A stretch of 64,000 nt of DNA from contig NZ_JALGCL010000002.1 in NCBI RefSeq assembly GCF_022808325.1, forward strand, positions 373,016 to 437,015, in the 5' to 3' direction. Positions 59,099 to 64,000 of the stretch are shown here, one piece after another. The translations under genes were made by a program, and so were the position numbers. The notes beneath the pieces are model-generated. The model made no database searches. It had not been told where the DNA came from and saw only the letters and a list, made by a program, of their open reading frames with translations. Positions within the stretch are counted from its first letter, which is position 1. Every line of letters starts with the position of its first letter. The stretch is from Cognatiluteimonas sedimenti. GTDB taxonomy: Bacteria > Pseudomonadota > Gammaproteobacteria > Xanthomonadales > Xanthomonadaceae.

Positions 59099-59935
59099 TC
59101 AGAACCCGAGCCAGGCCTTCCCGAGGGCGAACACCGGCAGCGCGGCGACGACCCCGTCGATCCGGTCGAGGATGCCGCCATGGCCGGGAATCAGGTCCCC
59201 GGAATCCTTGGCGCCGACGTGGCGCTTGAGCAGGCTTTCGAACAGGTCGCCGACCACCGAGAACGCGACCGCCACCAGCGCCACCAGGGCCACCGCCGGC
59301 AGTTGCGCCAGCGTCGCGCCGGCCAGCGGCGCGAACGCCAGCGCCACCGCGAGCCCGCACGCCAGTCCGCCGGCCAGGCCTTCCACGGTCTTGTTGGGGC
59401 TGATCCGCGGGCTGAGCTTGCGCCGGCCGTAGTGGCGGCCGACGAAGTAGGCGCCGGAATCGGCGGCCCAGACGATCGCCAGGGCCACGAACAGCCAGCG
59501 GTGGCCGTAGGGTTGCGCGCCGTGGATCACGCCCATCGCGCACCATGCCGGCAGGATCGCCAGCGTCCCGGCGGCGAGCTTGAACACCCGCGCGTGGGTG
59601 TCATGGTCCGAGGCGAAGTCGTAGTGCTTCAGCCACAGTCCCGCCAGCAGCCACCAGATGACGCCGACCACCACCATGATCTGCAGCAGCACGTAGCTGA
59701 AACCCTGGTGGGTGCGCGAGGCCCAGACGATCGCCACCATCAGCGCCAGGTTGACCACCAGCAGAACGCTGCGGGCCAGCGTGTCGTCGATGTCGGCGAG
59801 CCGGAACCACTCCCACAGGCCGGCCAGGAAGATGACGGCCGCCAGCGCCACCAGCCATGGAGTCGGCAGCAGCAGGATCGCCGCGATCGCCAACGGGGTC
59901 AGCACCAGCGCTGCGATCACGCGTGTCCGGGTCAT
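59099..59935 (-). CDS. cdsA: Phosphatidate cytidylyltransferase
   Basis: 278-residue membrane enzyme that makes CDP-diacylglycerol from phosphatidate. It has about eight helices. The family signature is [36 protein letters not shown] near the C-terminus, with the usual conserved Asp and Lys residues. It overlaps the uppS stop (ATGA). Confidence 0.95.
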   Translation of the reverse strand: MTRTRVIAALVLTPLAIAAILLLPTPWLVALAAVIFLAGLWEWFRLADIDDTLARSVLLVVNLALMVAIVWASRTHQGFSYVLLQIMVVVGVIWWLLAGLWLKHYDFASDHDTHARVFKLAAGTLAILPAWCAMGVIHGAQPYGHRWLFVALAIVWAADSGAYFVGRHYGRRKLSPRISPNKTVEGLAGGLACGLAVALAFAPLAGATLAQLPAVALVALVAVAFSVVGDLFESLLKRHVGAKDSGDLIPGHGGILDRIDGVVAALPVFALGKAWLGF

Positions 59936-60693
59936 GCGGGAGTCTCTTCTTGGGAGCCTGCGACCTGCGCGCCGGTGAGGCCGAAGCGGCGTTCACGGCT
60001 GGCGTAGTCGTCGAGGGCGCGCCGCAGTGTGGCGGCATCGAGCTCCGGCCACAACGTCTCGGTGAACCACAGTTCGGTGTAGGCAAGCTGCCAGAGCAGG
60101 AAATTGCTGATCCGGAAGTCGCCGCCGGTGCGGATGAACAGGTCCGGCGGCGGCAGGTCGGCCAGCGCCACGCGGCTGGCGAACAGGGCCTCGTCGATGG
60201 CCTGCGGCTGCAACCGCCCCGCGGCGACGTCGGCGGCCAGGCTGCGCGCGGCGGCGGCGATGTCCTGGCGGCCGCCATAGCTGGCGGCGATGTTCAATGC
60301 CAGCCGCGTGTTGCCCCCGGTCAGCGCCTCGGCCTGGGCCATGCGGGCGCTGATCGCGCCGGGGAAGCGCGTGCGTTCGCCGATGAAACGGATGCGCACG
60401 CCGCGGCGATGCAGTTCGGCGACTTCGCGTTCCAGCGCGTTCATGAACAGCTTCATGAGCGCGCCGACCTCGTCCTCGGGGCGGCCCCAGTTTTCGCTGG
60501 AGAACGCGAACAGGGTCAGCGCGGCGATGCCCTGGTCCAGGCAGAAGTCGATGCACAGGTTGACGGCGCGCGCGCCGGCGCGATGGCCGACGGCCCGCGG
60601 GCGGCGGCGTTGCTGCGCCCAGCGGCCGTTGCCGTCCATGATCACGGCAAGGTGGCGCGGGATGCGGTTCGGCGCAGGCGGCGGGGTACTCAT
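59932..60693 (-). CDS. uppS: Polyprenyl diphosphate synthase (UPP synthase)
   Basis: 253-residue cis-prenyltransferase that extends farnesyl diphosphate to undecaprenyl diphosphate, the lipid carrier for peptidoglycan. HLAVIMDGNGRWAQQR (catalytic Asp), FAFSSENWGRP, LALNIAASYGGR and DLFIRTGGDFRISNFLLWQLAYTELWF are the family blocks. ATG 60693 is chosen; 14 bases after frr, so in the frr operon. Confidence 0.96.
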   Translation of the reverse strand: MSTPPPAPNRIPRHLAVIMDGNGRWAQQRRRPRAVGHRAGARAVNLCIDFCLDQGIAALTLFAFSSENWGRPEDEVGALMKLFMNALEREVAELHRRGVRIRFIGERTRFPGAISARMAQAEALTGGNTRLALNIAASYGGRQDIAAAARSLAADVAAGRLQPQAIDEALFASRVALADLPPPDLFIRTGGDFRISNFLLWQLAYTELWFTETLWPELDAATLRRALDDYASRERRFGLTGAQVAGSQEETPA

Positions 60694-60707
60694 GCGGGCG
60701 GCGCCGG

Positions 60708-61265
60708 TCAGACCGCCATCAGCTCCTGTTCCTTGGCCTTGACCACTTCGTCGACGCCTCTGATCGCGGTGTCGGTGAGCTTCTGGATCTCGGTTTCGCT
60801 TCGGCTGGCCTCGTCCTCGGTGATCTGCTTGTCCTTCAGCAGTTCCTTGACCTGGTGGTTGGCGTCGCGGCGGATGTTGCGGATCGCGACCTTGGTGTCC
60901 TCGCCCTCGCCATGCACCACCTTGGACAGTTCCTTGCGGCGCTCCTCGGTCAGCGCCGGCAGGTTGAGGCGGATCACGGTGCCGGAAGTGTTCGGGGTCA
61001 GGCCCAGGTCGGAGCCCAGGATCGCCTTTTCCACCGCGCCCACGATCTGCTTTTCCCACGGGGAGATCGTCAGCGACCGCGCATCGGTGACGGCGACGCT
61101 GGCCACCTGCGACAGGGGCACGTCGGAACCGTAGTAGTTGACCTTGATGTGCTCCACCAGCGCGGTCGATGCGCGGCCGGTGCGGACCTTGACCAGGGTG
61201 TGGCGCAGGGCGTCGATGCTCTTGGCCATGCGCGCCTGCGCGTCGTTCTGGATCTCGTTGATCAT
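60708..61265 (-). CDS. frr: Ribosome recycling factor
   Basis: 185-residue factor that with EF-G splits post-termination ribosomes. Blocks seen: MINEIQNDAQARMAKSIDALRHTLVKVRTGRAS, PLSQVASVAVTDARSLTISPWEK, LNLPALTEERRKELSKVVH and DEASRSETEIQKLTDTAIRGVDEVVKAKEQELMAV. Length 185 is canonical. ATG 61265 has GGAG 7 nt upstream. It has its own likely promoter (TATACT) and is separated from pyrH by a CDF transporter gene. Confidence 0.97.
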   Translation of the reverse strand: MINEIQNDAQARMAKSIDALRHTLVKVRTGRASTALVEHIKVNYYGSDVPLSQVASVAVTDARSLTISPWEKQIVGAVEKAILGSDLGLTPNTSGTVIRLNLPALTEERRKELSKVVHGEGEDTKVAIRNIRRDANHQVKELLKDKQITEDEASRSETEIQKLTDTAIRGVDEVVKAKEQELMAV

Positions 61266-61297
61266 CGCTGGCTCCGGCGCCAATCCGTCAGCCCGGA

Positions 61298-61303
61298 AGT
61301 ATA
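61298..61303 (-). promoter_or_regulatory. Candidate -10 box of the frr operon
   Basis: TATACT on the minus strand (61303-61298), preceded by TTTCGC and followed after about 32 nt by the frr ATG. It lies downstream of the CDF transporter stop, so frr-uppS-cdsA and the genes after it would have their own transcript. The -35 region overlaps a GGCCGG/CCGGCC dyad (61321-61335). Confidence 0.45.
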
Positions 61304-61343
61304 GCGAAAGGCCGCCGCGGGGCCGGTTTCCGGCCGTGCGTGC

Positions 61344-62249
61344 TCAGCGCGCGCCGTGCGGGGCGCGGTCGTGGCGATCGTGTTCGCAGGCCTCGCCACG
61401 CTCGATCTGCAGGGTCGGGTGGTTGATGCCGAAGCGCTGGTCGAGCTGGTCGGCGACGCGATCAAGGAACGCATCGTGGTCGTCGTCCAGCGGCCGTACC
61501 AGGTGCGCGGTCATCGCCACCTCGTCGGCCCCCAGCGACCAGATATGCACGTGGTGCACTTCGCTGACGCCCTCCTGCGCAGCCAGCCAGGTCCGGACCT
61601 GCGCCTGGTCGATCGCGGTCGGCACCGCATCCATCGCCGCGTTGAAGGCGTCGCGCAGCAGCCCGAAGGCACCCAGCGCGACCACCGCGCCGACGAGCAG
61701 CCCGGTCGCCGGATCCAGCCACCGCCAGCCGAACTGCAGCATGCCGATGCCGGCGAGCACCGCCGCCAGCGAGACCCCGGCATCGGCGAGCAGGTGCAGG
61801 TAGGCACCGCGGCGATTGAGGTCGTGGCTGTGGCCCTCGCGCATCAGCCAGGCCGCGCCGAGGTTGACGGCGATGCCGACCGCCGCGACCACGATCACCG
61901 GCATGGCCGGGATCTGCGGTGGCGCGCCGAGCCGGCGCAGCGCCTCCCATGACAAGGCGCCGGCGAACCCCACCAGCAGCACCGCGTTGGCCAGAGGCGA
62001 AAGCAGGGTGGCGCGGCGCCAGCCATAGGTGTGTTTGTCCGTCGGGGCGCGCCGCGCCATCACCGCCGCGCCCCAGGCCAGGCCCAGGCCGAGGACGTCG
62101 CCGAGGTTGTGCAGCGCATCGGACAGCAGCGCCAGCGAATCGGTGGCGAAGCCGTAGCCGGCTTCGACGACGGTATAGGCGAGGTTGATCAGGGTGACCA
62201 CCGCGAACGCGCGGGTGGTCGAGCCGTGGTGATGGTCGTGGCCGTGCAT
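61344..62249 (-). CDS. CDF family cation transporter
   Basis: 301-residue cation diffusion facilitator, probably exporting Zn2+ or a similar metal. A His-rich N-terminus (MHGHDHHHGS) is followed by six helices. SLALLSDALHNLGDVLGLGLAW and the second H-x-x-x-D pair (HLLADAGVSLAAVLAG) supply metal ligands. The C-terminal cytoplasmic domain has VSEVHHVHIWSLG. Start ATG 62249 is chosen; the frame extends to 62282. It sits between pyrH and frr, where most gammaproteobacteria have no gene. Confidence 0.92.
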   Translation of the reverse strand: MHGHDHHHGSTTRAFAVVTLINLAYTVVEAGYGFATDSLALLSDALHNLGDVLGLGLAWGAAVMARRAPTDKHTYGWRRATLLSPLANAVLLVGFAGALSWEALRRLGAPPQIPAMPVIVVAAVGIAVNLGAAWLMREGHSHDLNRRGAYLHLLADAGVSLAAVLAGIGMLQFGWRWLDPATGLLVGAVVALGAFGLLRDAFNAAMDAVPTAIDQAQVRTWLAAQEGVSEVHHVHIWSLGADEVAMTAHLVRPLDDDHDAFLDRVADQLDQRFGINHPTLQIERGEACEHDRHDRAPHGAR

Positions 62250-62342
62250 GCGGTTATCGTGGCATGCGCCGGGAACGGACACTATTCCGCCGGCGTGCCT
62301 GGCCTGGCCTGGCCGGCCCGCGACGCCGCCGGGAAAGCGCCG

Positions 62343-63065
62343 TCAGTCGCGCCCCTGCACCAGGGTGCCGATGTCCTCGCCGCGCAGGATCCGCAGCAAG
62401 GTGCCAGGCTGGGACATGTCGAAGACGCGCAGCGGCAGGTCGCTGTCGCGCGCCAGCGCGAACGCGGCGGTGTCCATCACCTGCAGGTTGCGGGCGATGA
62501 CCTCGTTGTAGCTGAGCTTCTGGTAGCGGGTGGCGTCCGGGTGCTTCTTCGGATCCTTGTCGTACACGCCATCGACCTTGGTCGCCTTCAGCAGCAGGTC
62601 GGCGCCGATCTCGATCGCGCGCAGCGCGGCGCCCGAGTCGGTGGTGAAGAACGGGCTGCCGACGCCGGCGGCGAAGATCACCAGCCGGCCCTTTTCCAGG
62701 TGCCGGATCGCGCGACGCCGGATGTAGTCCTCGCAGACGTCGTTGATCTTGATCGCGCTCATCACCCGCGCCTTGGCGCCGAGCTTCTCCAGCGCGTCCT
62801 GCATCGCCAGCGCGTTGATCACGGTGGCCAGCATGCCCATCTGGTCGCCGGTGACCCGGTCCATGCCGCCGGCCGCCAGGCCGGCGCCGCGGAAGATGTT
62901 GCCGCCGCCGATCACCAGCGCGACCTCCGCCCCGGCCTGCTGCGCCTCGATCACCTCGCGCGCCAGGCGCCCGATCACCTTGGGATCGATGCCGTAGTCC
63001 TCGTCGCCCATCAACGCTTCGCCGGACAGCTTCAACAGGATGCGGCGATAGGCGAGTTGGGGCAT
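62343..63065 (-). CDS. pyrH: UMP kinase
   Basis: 240-residue hexameric kinase that phosphorylates UMP to [13 protein letters not shown] at the N-terminus, [67 protein letters not shown] and [14 protein letters not shown] are the family motifs. ATG 63065 has GGAG about 8 nt upstream. A -10 box TAGAAT lies upstream. rpsB and tsf, its usual upstream neighbours, are not between it and the LysR gene. Confidence 0.97.
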   Translation of the reverse strand: MPQLAYRRILLKLSGEALMGDEDYGIDPKVIGRLAREVIEAQQAGAEVALVIGGGNIFRGAGLAAGGMDRVTGDQMGMLATVINALAMQDALEKLGAKARVMSAIKINDVCEDYIRRRAIRHLEKGRLVIFAAGVGSPFFTTDSGAALRAIEIGADLLLKATKVDGVYDKDPKKHPDATRYQKLSYNEVIARNLQVMDTAAFALARDSDLPLRVFDMSQPGTLLRILRGEDIGTLVQGRD

Positions 63066-63100
63066 GCGGGGGCTCCGGGCAGTGGTGTGCGGCAGACGGA

Positions 63101-63106
63101 ATTCTA
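63101..63106 (-). promoter_or_regulatory. Candidate -10 box of pyrH
   Basis: TAGAAT on the minus strand, about 36 nt before the pyrH ATG and 20 bases past the LysR stop. A weak TGATCG lies 17 bp upstream and would overlap the LysR stop codon. Confidence 0.45.
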
Positions 63107-63126
63107 GTCGATGGCCCGGGTCGCGA

Positions 63127-64000
63127 TCAGGCGGCTTCGGCCTCCGCTTCTTCCCCGGCCCCGACGGGCAGGCCCGCCTGGCTGGCGACCGCGCGCGCCA
63201 CTTCCGCCTGCGAGGTCGCCGCGGCCACCCGCATCGCGTCGCAGCATTCGCCGCTGTCCGGGCAGGCGGTGCGCATGAAGTCGACCTCGAACCTGAGCCG
63301 TTCCACCAGGAAGTCGACGAAGGCGCGGATCTTGGGCGATTGCGCCTGGCCACGCGGGAACACGGCATTGAAGTCCATCATCGGCCCGCTCCATCCGGCC
63401 AGGACGCGGCGCAGCAGCCCCTTCTCGACGTAGGGCTTGGCGCTGACCTCGCTCAGGAGCATCAGCCCTTCGCCCGACAGCAGCGGTTCGGTCAGTGCGC
63501 TGGGATCGTTGGCCACGATGACCGGCTCGACCCGGTATTCCTGTTCGCGCGCGCCGTCGCCGAGCGGCCAGTAATAGTTGCCGTTGCGGGCGAACTTGGG
63601 GAACGCGAAGGTCCGGTGCGCCGCCAGTTCGTCCGGATGCCTGGGTTCGCCGTGCAGGTCCAGGTAACGCCCACTGGCGAACACCTGGGTGCGGAACCGG
63701 CCCAGCCGGCGCGCCACCAGGCTCGAATCGGCCAATGGGCCGATCCGCAGCGCGATGTCGATTTCCTTGTCGATCAGGTCGAGCTTCTCGTTGGTCAGGA
63801 CCATCTCGACCCTCACCTCCGGATGGCGCGCGCGGAATTCGGCCAGCAGCGGCGCGATCCAGATCACCCCGGCGCTGTAAGGCGAGGTGAAGCGCAACCA
63901 GCCCCGCGGGCCGTCCTGCAACTGGCTGATCGCGCTTTCGGCCTCGTCGAGGTCGCGGGCGATACCGCGGCAATGCTCGAAATAGATGTTGCCGGCCTCG
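63127..64000 (-). CDS. LysR family transcriptional regulator, 5' part cut by window
   Basis: The C-terminal 291 residues of a LysR-type regulator. The end of the linker ([19 protein letters not shown]) leads into the type 2 periplasmic-binding-like effector domain ([38 protein letters not shown], then LVARRLG and [14 protein letters not shown]). The N-terminal HTH lies beyond base 64000. The domain ends near [15 protein letters not shown] and is followed by about 48 extra residues that contain three Cys and a Glu/Ala-rich end, which typical LysR proteins lack. It is upstream of pyrH on the same strand. Confidence 0.9.
   Translation of the reverse strand, partial: EAGNIYFEHCRGIARDLDEAESAISQLQDGPRGWLRFTSPYSAGVIWIAPLLAEFRARHPEVRVEMVLTNEKLDLIDKEIDIALRIGPLADSSLVARRLGRFRTQVFASGRYLDLHGEPRHPDELAAHRTFAFPKFARNGNYYWPLGDGAREQEYRVEPVIVANDPSALTEPLLSGEGLMLLSEVSAKPYVEKGLLRRVLAGWSGPMMDFNAVFPRGQAQSPKIRAFVDFLVERLRFEVDFMRTACPDSGECCDAMRVAAATSQAEVARAVASQAGLPVGAGEEAEAEAA

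Overview
The window is a stretch of GC-rich chromosome from a gammaproteobacterium, most likely of the family Xanthomonadaceae (Lysobacter/Luteimonas/Pseudoxanthomonas-like). The basis is gene content and order: leuS-lptE-holA-nadD-rsfS-rlmH, maf-rng-yhdP-tldD-yjgA-pmbA, and pyrH..frr-uppS-cdsA-dxr-rseP-bamA-lpxD-fabZ-lpxA-lpxB-rnhB..dnaE-accA-tilS-xseB-ispA. The tandem M13 peptidases, the DUF885 lipoprotein and the GC3-rich codon use also fit. The assignment is inference from content, not from a search. No tRNA, rRNA, CRISPR array, insertion sequence or prophage gene was seen. Nearly everything is vertically inherited core genome.

Left part (1-18.7 kb), mixed accessory and housekeeping genes: two tandem M13 metallopeptidases (the first cut by the window edge), an MBL-fold beta-CASP hydrolase, a DoxX-like membrane protein, a REP-like inverted pair, an RhlE-type DEAD-box helicase with a long leader and a strong terminator, two tiny membrane proteins, a DUF885 lipoprotein, the queuosine-precursor transporter YhhQ, a DUF502 membrane protein, a membrane Ser/Thr kinase fused to a formylglycine-generating-enzyme-like domain, a DUF4442 hotdog protein and a CnoX-like thioredoxin-TPR protein. 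Divergent from the last is a tightly overlapping four-gene operon of membrane proteins and a small Cro/XRE regulator. Repeated ATGTAA/TTACAT boxes lie on its promoter.

Middle (18.4-39.4 kb): a SemiSWEET protein, then the leuS-lptE-holA-nadD-rsfS-rlmH cluster (tRNA charging, LPS assembly, replication, NAD synthesis, ribosome silencing and rRNA methylation). A convergent TonB-like protein and a SIMPL-domain protein follow, then maf-rng-yhdP-tldD, the ribosome factor DarP/YjgA on the other strand, and pmbA. TldD and PmbA form one processing protease. Two DUF4870 membrane proteins in tandem and a secreted M48 metalloprotease close the section.

Right part (39.5-64 kb), almost all on the minus strand: an orphan CHASE2 sensor, then (in transcription order from the right) a truncated LysR regulator, pyrH, a CDF metal transporter, frr-uppS-cdsA-dxr-rseP-bamA-lpxD-fabZ-lpxA-lpxB-rnhB, a DUF1232 protein, dnaE, accA, tilS, xseB and ispA. 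This is the classical envelope-biogenesis and replication superoperon (isoprenoid, CDP-DAG, lipid A, outer-membrane protein assembly). It has three local peculiarities: no skp between bamA and lpxD, a CDF transporter between pyrH and frr, and a DUF1232 gene between rnhB and dnaE.

No clearly new biological system was found. The most interesting signals are regulatory: the ATGTAA-box operon at 16.4-18.4 kb, a 16-bp palindrome filling the -35/-10 spacer in front of a DUF4870 gene, leaderless-type promoters, and a few proteins with unusual architecture.
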